64,000 bases of DNA from Bedellia somnulentella (taxonomy: Eukaryota > Arthropoda > Insecta > Lepidoptera > Bedelliidae). Positions 26,501 to 38,500 of the stretch are shown in pieces (position 1 is the stretch's first letter; each line of letters starts with the position of its first letter). The notes beneath the pieces were generated by a model. That model had not been told where the DNA came from, did not search any database, and saw only the letters and a list, made by a program, of their open reading frames with translations. The position numbers and the translations under genes are program-made. The stretch covers positions 15,020,401 to 15,084,400 of the forward strand of contig OY755175.1 in the NCBI GenBank assembly GCA_963576735.1, written 5' to 3'.

Positions 26501-29500
26501 ACCCGCCACATTTGCTTGCACATAACCAATATGATATTGAGAAACGAAACGTGCTAGAGAGGTTTGCCAGGATCGTACGAAGTGGCGATCGATAGTCTCT
26601 GCCTACCCCAATGGGAATTAACGGCGTGGTTATACACATACATACATATACTCACGGCTATAAATCCCTTATAAGGGTAGCCAGTTCTAGGGAATTAGAA
26701 ATTCCTCAGCCACTTTTGCAAGTTGCGTGGGGTAAAGATGGTGAAATAAAGGTTGTTGGTGATGGGTCTCCAACCGCATCACCTTAAATCCCTTAAAAGC
26801 CTCAATACCGTTAGTCGCCTCTTACGTTCACTCACCGGAAGAAATGGGTAGTGGTATTCTAAGCCGACACTACACAGCTATATTATATGTATTATATGGT
26901 GATTATATGTATGTATGTATATTGACAAACAAGGAAATGTAACCAAATGGTGATGTTAGAGTATTTACGCGGGAGTCCCGAGTCCACAGCTAGCCGCTCG
27001 AAGGTCGGCTGACAGGAACTCCACGTGACACTGATTGTTGACGCTAATAATGATTTATTGCTTGTATACAAGATTCAAATGTATTGTGCGCTGGAGCGTT
27101 TATTTTCGGGTTAATTTTTCTTCGACATAAAATCTCGACTAAAATAATTAGAGATAATGATAAGATGGTTTTGAAAGTAAAGAGTTGCAAAAAACTCTAT
27201 TGTTATTACTTTACATATATAAGTTCACATTACGGTAATATTGTATACGCCATTCTGATTGTCTTGATCTCTCTGTTATATTTAACACCACCTGACCCAT
27301 ACAGGGTCAGAGCCATAATTTTAAAATCTTACATTACTATTATGATGATAAGAAGTTTAAATTTTACATACAAATGTTAACAATGAGTATCCCACGAATG
27401 CTTTACTATTTTTAAGAATAGGGTTGTTACATTTTCAATACTTTCTTGCAGGAAGGAAAAATGATAATTTATGAAATGGGTGCATCGCTGAGAAAAAGAT
27501 ATAATAATTTCTTGGGACCTGTATATAATCCAGGTAAACATACATGTGTATGATTTCAATTATTTATTATTTCACGTGTATCGGATAAGTATGTTAGTAT
27601 TATTCTGTTAGTAGGTTGAAACCTTCATTTAACAATCGTATTATCTTAATCTACTGGCAATTTTCATTAATTAAATAAAGGCATTTCAAAATTATACCTT
27701 CGTTTATTTACAATAGACTTTCTTTACAGACTATTAACTAAGCTGATACATAAAAAACAAATAGAATCAGCGGTTAATCCTCCGTCATGGGAACCTCTCC
27801 ATACCAATTAACATATATTATTCTACTTCACTTTTGCAGAATCTCATATGATAATAGTATCTGACACGGATTTAAGTAAAGCAACCGCTTTACTGATCTC
27901 TGCTGGACTGTGGCCGCCGGCTCGCGAGGAGAAATGGAATGATACTATGGACTGGCAGCCTATTCCTTACGTTTACCCACCGAAACAAGACGATGTCGTA
28001 AGTATAAATAATAAGATGTTGTAAAATAAAGCACTTAGTAACTATCGATTTGCCTCGACCATTAATAATGGTCATGTGAAGCTTGTGAGTCACGCCTATG
28101 TCACGTGAAAAGTGGCGGCAGATGTTGAATTTTAATTAGAAGACGATTAACATATTTTATTAAAAATATTCGGAAGATTTAATTATTTTATCTACCCTGT
28201 TTTAATATGTAATTTTATCAAACGTTAAATAGAAAGTAAACTATATTCTAACGAGAAAAAACAACTTACTTATTACTAAACACACAAACACACACACACG
28301 CACACTCACAGATACAAATAAATACTCACACAGAATCATATTAATTTAATTTTAAATATAATTGCTGTCTAGTGTCGGCTTTGAATAGCACTACCCCTTT
28401 TCTTCCGGTGGGTGTACGTAAGAGGCGACTAACGGTATTGGGGCTTTTTAAGGGATTTTTGGGCGATGTGGTCGGAGACCCATCACCAACAACCTTTATT
28501 TTACCATCTTTTCCCCACGCAACTTCCAAAAGTGGCTGAAGAAACTCAATTCGTTAGCTCTGGCTACCCTACTACTATGTATGTTAAATATACAATAACA
28601 TTTAACCCTAATGATGAATTAAAATTTGCATGCCCTAACTCTATATGAATATATTTTAGTAGGATAAAATTTGTAAATATTTTCTTTTAAAGCCACTAAA
28701 ATAAGAACTACAAAACTTTGATAAGAACTATATAACGTGAATTGCATGCTGAAACACAGACTATCGTCTAGTTCGGCTGCAACTATCTATAAAATTGCAC
28801 TGTTAAGTTAAGCACAGTTTTTGTTTATAAACCATTATAATTAACTTGTACGCTTTTCTTGAATAAACTATTTGTATTTGTACTAAGCACATGCAAAACT
28901 TTATAAATCGGTTACTATTTCTTGAGTTTTTTTTTTCAGCTCTTATTTGAAGAAAATTGTCCAAGATACAAACAAGAGAAAGAAAGGATACTGAAAGCAT
29001 TTGTAGAAGAAGGCCTTCTCTCACCGTACAAAGAACTGTTTACAAAAATAGCTCATCTTACAAATACCAATTTTAGCACTCCGCAAGATGCTTATCGTTT
29101 GAGCAGCTTGTTTTTGATTCAGGTAAGCTTATACTGCTTATACCCACTCTTGTTTCGTTATTGATTTCCGTTACAATGGTTACAGGTTTAATAGGCACTT
29201 TTTACTATGATTGACTTTTGTTGGGAGTTTCAAGTTAGTTTGCGATAAACCACTACTTAAAAAGGATTATTTTAAACACTGAAATATTATACATCGAATG
29301 CTGCCGTAATACATAAAGTTAATTTCTTTTAGTAAACAGAAAGCCTTATTTCCCTGCTCTTAGTTGTAACACATTCTTTATCTTGCAGAAAGTGAGACAA
29401 ATTTATGAAGTCGAATTAATGTTAAATATGTATGTTATTTTCTGCTTGCAGGACGATATCAAAGTGCCTAATCCAAAATGGGCCAAGTTTTTCAAAAGGA

Positions 29501-32500
29501 AATTGGCTGAAATAGCGAGGTTAGAATACTTAATGATGTTCCATAACAATCTTCTCAGAAAGCTTAGTGGAGGTAAGTTTAAAACTGAATTACTATAAAA
29601 ATAGTAGGACCTTTTTTTAACAATATGGAACCTGCTTCATAGCCATTTGACAAAAAAATATTTTTTCAAAAAAAATTCGGCAATCAACGGAGTCATCCTC
29701 ATATTCATACATACATACATAAACTCACGGCTATAAATCTCTTAACGGAGTAACCAGAGCTTTGGAATGAAAAATTCCTCAGCCACTTTTGGAAGTTGAT
29801 TGGGGAAAAGATGGTAATAATAAATGTTTTTGGTGGTGATGGTAATAATAAATGGCCAACCACATCGCCCAAAAATCACTTCATAAGCCCCTATACCCTT
29901 AGTCGCCTCTTACGATCACCCACGGGTAAGATTGGGGTAGTGTTATTCTAAGCCGACACGGCAATACATGACTCATATTTATTTAAATATTTTGTAATAT
30001 TTTTATAACTACGATATGCCCATTATTAAAATCCGATGAAAGTTAAATGGGACCACTGTGGATGAATGTACACAAATCAATTTTAGAAATTGATTGACTA
30101 TTCGCGGAGAAACGGGTAACATAATAAAATCGAATTGATAGTTTAAACGTGGCACGAATATTATGTATTACCTGAGTTCGAAAAAAAGTTTAACTTTATG
30201 CTTGACTCTTGAGGGGTGGCAGTATTACCTAGAATGTTGTCAACAAATTTTGGGATTCAAAATTGAAATTTTTCATGTATAGTCATCAAGGCAGATAGTA
30301 CTTTGGAGCAGTGCTCAGAGTAACTACTCTAAATTAGATAAGCTTTTAGGTTATTAGATTACGAATAGTAAATCTATCTCGAAATATTATTTACTTAATA
30401 GTTTTTATTTCTAATTATTTACCGCAAATGTGTACCATAAAAACAAATGAATAAAAACACGCCATTAGCTGCCATTGAATCGGTCGTAACTTTGCACGAT
30501 TCTGGAAACCCCTCGAGCAGCATTTACATTCATCAATCTACCATACATTCTCGTAAACGTTAAACGTTACATAAAAAGATACGCCTCAACGTCGATTTGC
30601 AGGAGCTCTCCTCGAAGAAATACTGAATGAAGCCACAAAAACATCTACGGGCGAGCGCACCGCTAGTTTGTACGTCCGCGCGGGCACGCCGCAGTCCGTG
30701 GCGGCGCTGCTGTCGGCGTGCGCCGCACCCCCGCCGCGCCTGCCCGACCCCGGCGCCGCCTTCATCATGGAGTTGCACGAGAGATTGCGGAATGAGCAAG
30801 ATGCGACGTATACGGACAAGGATGGGGGTTTAGGACAACGGTTCGGATTTAAGGTACTATTTAAGGACATGAATTGCAATTAGGAAAGTCAGATTAGGTT
30901 AGAAATACTCCAAGGCAACTAAAACATTTAAGGCGGACGAAACTCTATCAGAAGATACTGACCTTTTAAGCTAGAATTTTTACAGTTAGTTAGGTTAGGA
31001 ATACCAGTAACAACTAAAACATGATTGCGTAATTCCACTGGGCGAATCTAGAAATACAGGAGTCTTTGCGCCGNNNNNNNNNNNNNNNNNNNNNNNNNNN
31101 NNNNNNNNNNNNNNNNNNNNNNNNNNNNNNNNNNNNNNNNNNNNNNNNNNNNNNNNNNNNNNNNNNNNNNNNNNNNNNNNNNNNNNNNNNNNNNNNNNNN
31201 NNNNNNNNNNNNNNNNNNNNNNNNNNNNNNNNNNNNNNNNNNNNNNNNNNNNNNNNNNNNNNNNNNNNNNNNNCAAAATTGAAATTTTTCATGTATAGTC
31301 ATCAAGGCAGATAGTACTTTGGAGCAGTGCTCAGAGTAACTACTCTAAATTAGATAAGCTTTTAGGTTATTAGATTACGAATAGTAAATCTATCTCGAAA
31401 TATTATTTACTTAATAGTTTTTATTTCTAATTATTTACCGCAAATGTGTACCATAAAAACAAATGAATAAAAACACGCCATTAGCTGCCATTGAATCGGT
31501 CGTAACTTTGCACGATTCTGGAAACCCCTCGAGCAGCATTTACATTCATCAATCTACCATACATTCTCGTAAACGTTAAACGTTACATAAAAAGATACGC
31601 CTCAACGTCGATTTGCAGGAGCTCTCCTCGAAGAAATACTGAATGAAGCCACAAAAACATCTACGGGCGAGCGCACCGCTAGTTTGTACGTCCGCGCGGG
31701 CACGCCGCAGTCCGTGGCGGCGCTGCTGTCGGCGTGCGCCGCACCCCCGCCGCGCCTGCCCGACCCCGGCGCCGCCTTCATCATGGAGTTGCACGAGAGA
31801 TTGCGGAATGAGCAAGATGCGACGTATACGGACAAGGATGGGGGTTTAGGACAACGGTTCGGATTTAAGGTACTATTTAAGGACATGAATTGCAATTAGG
31901 AAAGTCAGATTAGGTTAGAAATACTCCAAGGCAACTAAAACATTTAAGGCGGACGAAACTCTATCAGAAGATACTGACCTTTTAAGCTAGAATTTTTACA
32001 GTTAGTTAGGTTAGGAATACCAGTAACAACTAAAACATGATTGCGTAATTCCACTGGGCGAATCTAGAAATACAGGAGTCTTTGCGCCGCCTTCATCATG
32101 GAGTTGCACGAGAGATTGCGGAATGAGCAAGATACGACGTATACGCACAAGGATGGAGGTTTAGGACAGCGGTCTGGGTTTAAGGTGATACTAGTATTTA
32201 ATTTAAGCAAAATACACCTCATAATTAGGGTACAAGAATAGGGCGTATTTTTATTAAAATATTTTTAAGTGTAGCATTACATTTGTAACAATGTACAATG
32301 GTACTGAAGAATATGGAAAGAATATGAAATTCTGTAGCCCAGAAGTAATTCATTTAGTAGAATGAAAATGGATGTAGTAGTGACTAAGTATAGAATCAGT
32401 TCCATTACTATTGTTCTAATAGTTCTTAAAACCTCCGTGATTTTATCAAATTTATTAAGTAATCCCTAGGTTCTTCTTAAAAAGGCGGGAGTCCGACGAA

Positions 32501-35500
32501 TAGAAGAGCATGTTTGAAAAGAAAGATGAATATGAAGGAAGCAAGAGATATCTCAGGATCGTAAAATATGGTGTGGTAAAATGCCATAAATATAAATATA
32601 TAATGGTTATAGTGCCGTTTCAAGTGAAGTTTATTATATACCTGCATTGCTAATATAAGGTATTCTTTTTTCTAGATATTTTATTGGGACGATGACTCAG
32701 CTGAGCCACGCCTGATGGAGGTTCCGGGTTGCAATGTTATTTGCCCTTTGGACCATTTTAAGGAACTGACAAAATATATAGTGTCGCACAATTATAAAGA
32801 AGACTGCAAAATGATTCCTAACGATAAATGAACAATGTGTGATGTGAACGAAAGTGAAAAGGGCTGTGGGTATTTGTGAATACTATGATTATAAACGTAT
32901 TTTTATCGTGTACTTTAGAAATAAATTTTCTGTGTAAGGCTTTGTCTTATTTCATATTACCACTCTATCCATAACATAACTGATGCAAATGAAGAACTCT
33001 GTTATTGAACGAATGGTTGATAAATGGAAGACTTGGTCGAAACATGACTGATCGAAATGTACTCAAGCGCACTTTTGCTCATTTTTAGTACAAGTACACA
33101 GCGAGGTGTACTAGCCTAAACATATTTGTTATTCTCACAGAAATATTTTTAGCAGGACTTCAATCTTACAATGAAATCTTACCTTCATCAATCTTAAGGC
33201 CAGTCTCATCGCGAGGAATGTTCAAGGAGGTCTCTGTAAACGCTTCGGCTCCCCAAGTTTGGCTGCCGCGCTGTTTCAGATATTCCGCCATCAACGCTGC
33301 TATATGCAGTTGACAGCACATTGCCTGTGACAACATAGTTAGGTTTAATTATTTAAAACCAGTCGCTTTGTAATCCGATCTTAAACGTTCTATTTATATC
33401 TACTTAATATTCAATAATAATGGGATGATTGTATACTGTAGATGAATACGAGGTTTCTTTTCTTTGGCGATGAACAGCACATGAAGTCAGGAGCAAGATT
33501 ATTGCAGAAAGGTTATCTAAGTAACTTACCACATTGCCTCACAAGTGCCTCTAACCATAGAGCCACAATTATTGCCACCGTGTTAGGACATACTGTAGTA
33601 TATTTCAAGGCGAAATGTCATTAAGTTTTGCCAAGTATCTCAATTTATTTTAGTATCTCTAAGTCTAGTTAGAACAAAAGAAAGAATTAACAGTAGCAAG
33701 CGGATATACGATATACAGGGTGTAACAAAAAGGGGCAACATAACAAAATCGCATTACAGTTACGGATATCATTCTTTGAATGACTCTTTCAACGTTTAAC
33801 ATGGGACCAGCGTGATTAGAGAGTTGCTCCTATCAAGTTGGTATAATAGTGAAAGTAGTTCGGCCTGCCCCCTATCACGTGAGTACACTGTCTAAGCAAA
33901 ACGTGGGTACCCTCTCTGGACACTAGATGGCGCTGCCATGTGAGTTCAGAAATATTGGTATCTCTGGCAACCCCTTCGGGGATAAACGGCGTGAACGTTT
34001 ATGTTATGTTAGGTTAGTTCGGATGGATCACTCAAACAACTCACTTTTGACTTGCTGCCCCCCTTTTGTTACAACCTGTGTATAAATAACTATTAACTCA
34101 GAAAACTTATGCATATGAACAATTTATTAAACACCAACCTATATTTTGCCACAAACATAATACATAAGAGAAACATAACTAAACGATATAATAACTACCT
34201 CGTCATGGTCTCCCTGTCGTGCGTTATGCTCGGCCAGCGTGGCCAGCCAGGCGTGTCGCAGTCGCGGCGTCGCGCGACACGACGCCGCCAGTGCGAATTG
34301 TAACTCTGCCAGTTGGACGCTACCGCCACCTAGCGACGGTAAATAATAATGCTATAAACTTTACTGGTTAAGTAGTTTTTACAAGAACAGATTTTTGATT
34401 ACTAACGACATTGCAACTGTTTTTTACTGTTGTTTTTCCGAGCCACGGAAGCAAAGAAAATAAGAGCGTATGTATGTAATAGTATGGTTTAGCTTCACGC
34501 TGGTATCGTAAGTGTTTTAAGTGGTGGTTGAGCGATTGGGCTGGAAACCCATTCATCAAAAGCCATCCTTCATTTTACAATATATATCTTACAAACTCAA
34601 TTCGCAAAGAATGCAGTGAGTATAAGAATACTGACCGGTGCCCCCCACCCCCGCCAGTCTCGCCCGCGCACCCACCACAGTTCGAACTCGGCGCATGAGT
34701 TCTGCTACCTCGCTGGACAGACCTGTGGATAAAAAATAAGTTAATATTTATTTTGTCTCACTTAAAACATTATAACATAACATATTATTTTACACAGAAT
34801 TCGTTTATTTTGTTTCAATAGCTCTAAGTAGTTTAATGAAAATGGGATAAATAAACAAGCCCATTAAATGATTAAGATGTAAGAAATCAAATAGTAATAC
34901 TAACCAGTACCTTTCATTGCTTTATCACCGGTCGCAAAGCAATTGATGACGGAGAGTGACTCCTGGAATCTTTTGCAGTTGAGGGCGGTGGAGTTATCTA
35001 ACAGCTTCGATACAGCGATGATTACCTGATAAGAAATATGGCATAATTAAATAAAAACAGACAGATCGGTCTGATTAACAAGTATGAAAAAAAATATGTA
35101 CCCTATCTTAATATAGAGTGAAAATAAAATAAATAAGCGACGAATAACCGATAAACTGCCTGCTTACAATTAAATTTCAACTATTAGTATAAGTTAATGA
35201 AGTCAGTATGTGGCGAGTATTTCAGCATTACCTCTGAATGTGTGTCCTAAATTCTACGATACCTGCAAGTGCACCCTGGTGAGCGCGTATCAGCAGGTAT
35301 ATGTAGTTCAGTCCACGAAGACGCGCCTTACTTATACGTTAGCGGCGCGGGGCTGCAGGCGGGGGAATTAGGAGCGTAGAGTATATTTGTTTATGTGTTT
35401 ATCCACATATTTAACCGTGAAAGCACTTACACGTAAGCATTTATTTCATACATACATACATACATACATATGCTCACGGCTATAAATCCCTAAAAGGGGT

Positions 35501-38500
35501 AGCCAGAGCTGAGAAATTAGAAATTTCTCAGCCACTTTTGGAAGTTGAGTGGGGAAAAGATGGTAGAATAAAGGTTGTTGGTGATGGTTCTCCAACCGCA
35601 TCGCCCGAAAATCCCTTAAAAAGCCCCAATACCGTTAGTGTCGTTAGTTAGTCTAATGTCGGCTTAGAATAGCACTATCCCATTTCTTCCGGTGGGTGTA
35701 CGTAAGAGGCGACTAACGGTATTGGGGCCTTTATTTCACACTACTAATATAAAAGATTATACGAAAGGGTGGGGCGCATCATCGTGAGTTGGACTACCTA
35801 CAGAGCGCGGTAGTGTGGTGTTACCTGCAAGTGCACCCTGGTGCCCCGCCGCCTGCGTGCGTATAGTTGGCACGCATCAGTAGGTTTAGGTAGTTAATTC
35901 CACGAAGACGCGGCCTACTCTCTAACGTTAGCGGCGCGGGGGCGGTGGGCGGGGGAATGAGGAGCGTAGTTTTTTTTTGTGTTTATATGTCTACATAGAC
36001 AAATTAATTAACCGTGAAAGCACTTACACATACGCCTTTATATGACACTTCGAATATAAAATTTTATACAAAAAGGGTGGAGCGCATCTTCGTGAATTAA
36101 ACTACCTACAAGTGCTAGGTAGGTGTTACCTGCAAGTGCACCCTCGTGAGCGCGCCGCCACCAGCGTGCGTATAGTTGGCACGCATCAGCAGGTACAGAG
36201 CGGCCGCCGCCTCCCGCCGCAGCCAGCCGGCCCGTGCGCCGCAGAGTCGCACCACTGATAACACTACGCTGGCGCAGACGCTGCTGCCACCTAATGACAC
36301 ACATTTATAGATAATGATTAGAGTAACCCGCCAGCCCGTGCGCCGCAGAGACGCACTACTTATAACACTTCGCTGGCGCAGACGCTGCTGCCACCTGGTG
36401 GTACAAATACGCTTACATTACAATGACTAATGCAACTAAGCCATTTGTATTTCCTCAAGATGTTTTCCCTTATCGTTAAAAACCATTAGCCACCACACAT
36501 ATGACTTAAGAAAAACACCTTGTAGGCCTGAATCTCTCACTGGGTAACACTCGCCTGTCTGCATGATTGGCGAGAGTTACACACTGAACTACCGTCTATG
36601 ATTGGGTAATTCTAGGTGGAGTCCTGAAACCACTGCCAGTGAAAGTAAAATAGACTGAACAAGTACAATTTAAAAACCTTAAACACTGGCTAAAAACTAG
36701 AATGTTTAATATGAGGGATAACTTACTTAAATGTTATTGTAAAAGATTTTGGATCTGTCTTGGGATTCAGTTTTAATGTAATGTGATGTTTGGACTTCTA
36801 AATTGATGAATGTCTTCAACTGCATGTACAAAAAATTACCATGTTCCGCGAGGGATAGTGATAGAGGCACGATCTGTTTATGCGCCAATTTTGGCGATGA
36901 CATTATTATCACCATAAAATTTAGAGGAAATATTCATGTTGATAACCAAAGTGCTAGTTTTTCGGAATTCTCAAGTTCGGACTTTTGGTATTTACGACCG
37001 AAAATGTCAACCCAATAATTAACCCATTTAGTTGACTTTCCTAAAATTTATACTGAAAAGCCATAAAATACTGAAATGTTTATAAGCGATCCGAAGTGAT
37101 CTTAAATACTAGTTTGTTTCATATAACTCTCTAATTAAAAAATATTTGAAGCCAATGTGAAATGTGACTTTCAAGGTGGCAATCGGCTGCGGTATTTTTT
37201 TTTTGATCATTATAATATAAAAAGATACTGACCTTCAAACAACGTTTCAGAAAACTGGTTAATATAAGCTCTCAGAGCGGCAAACAAGTGTTTATAAAGC
37301 GTTTCACTTTGAGAATATTGTAGTAACTTGAGATAGGGTTTCGCTGCAACTCCGTCAGCGGGTCCGAGCGACTTCAGAAACAGACATGTGCTGTCTATTA
37401 TGTTCAACCCTACTTCTGTTGCTAGGCAGCCGGCGGATATCACTGCGTGGTCTGCAATGGCTTCCATTTCTGAAGAAGAATGGTTTGGTGTTTAATGGAA
37501 AATCAGGTGTAAAAAAGGATTTTTTTTACGAAAACGTGGTAACAAAATATATTCTAATAAATTAAAGTGTTAGCTTTTTCTTCAGAAAATTTAAATTTGC
37601 TAATGAAATTAGTTTTTAGAAAATATTACTTTAAAAGTAAGACTTAACAAGCGTACGCTTAATAGTAAATATAGCTGCTAGGAAAACTGACGACATAATT
37701 TATATGGTACTCAATAATGCTGTGATATTAAATAAATAATAGACTCACCAGTCATAACATTTTCTTTGGCAACCAGATTTTCTCTATTAACAGTATTATT
37801 CTTCTCAACCAATATGGGTGGTTCCTTTGTAAAGTCCGGAGGGCTCATACGGGCTGGCAATGTTCTTGCCTTGATTGGTTTCATTTTACCGTTACAATCA
37901 GGAGTAGTTGCTTTGGCGTCAGTGAGTATTTTCTTCCTCCCAACGTATTGGAATTGTTCGGCGCATATCCTGCAAGATTAATTGATTTAGAATCGTATGC
38001 TTGAGTATAATTAAATTTGGGTGAAACATATGAAGGAACATAAATAAGGTCTAAACAAATTATTCACTTGATTTACATTCAAACATATTACGAAATAAAA
38101 ATAAAAAAATGACCGTAGCCGAGTTATAGCCGTTAGCCATAGGTAGGTGGCTATAAAATCTTACTCCAAGACATTGAAGAACGCCTGCGTCTGCGCCGGC
38201 GTGTGCGTTCGCCACCACTCCACCAGCCTGTCTTCGTCCATGTGCTTTAGTACGAACAGGAAACACAGCAACTCTATCTTTTATGTTACCATCATTTCCT
38301 CACTCACAAGTGGCTCAGGAGTCGTGGCACGCTCGTAATTATATCGTGAGCTCGTCGGTTAGAAGGCAATAAAGATATACGATACTTTTTGTGAAGAACC
38401 ACGAGACCTAAAAGTTGAAGGCCTAACTTTGCTAAAGGTCCAGGAACTTCTAAATCTGAAGCTCTGTCTACCCCGTTTTGCGTCCTATAACCAAGACTAT

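Larger units (their letters stand above)
30258..32089. repeat. 816-bp direct repeat flanking a 200-N gap
   Basis: 30258-31073 equals 31274-32089 with offset 1016 and no difference that I saw. The gap is 31074-31273. Each copy includes a decayed LINE tail (30456-30560 / 31472-31576), phosphatase exon 9 and intron. Confidence 0.9.
35263..36129. repeat. Tandem repeat units derived from exon 23 plus intron
   Basis: Two repeat units to the left of exon 23 share cacgaagacgcg, cgttagcggcgcgg, gggggaat(g/t)aggagcgta and aaccgtgaaagcacttacac. The right unit is about 305 bp. The left one is about 560 bp because of an inserted SINE-A. Confidence 0.75.

Noticed and set aside
29383..29451. Extra exon before phosphatase exon 8
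   Set aside because: An AG precedes it (cttgcagaaag) but no donor follows, and exon 7 joins exon 8 in frame without it.
30995..31314. Open frames across the gap
   Set aside because: They consist mostly of N and carry no information.
32085..32184. Real alternative exon of the phosphatase gene
   Set aside because: It has no acceptor and changes an otherwise conserved Asp and Phe.
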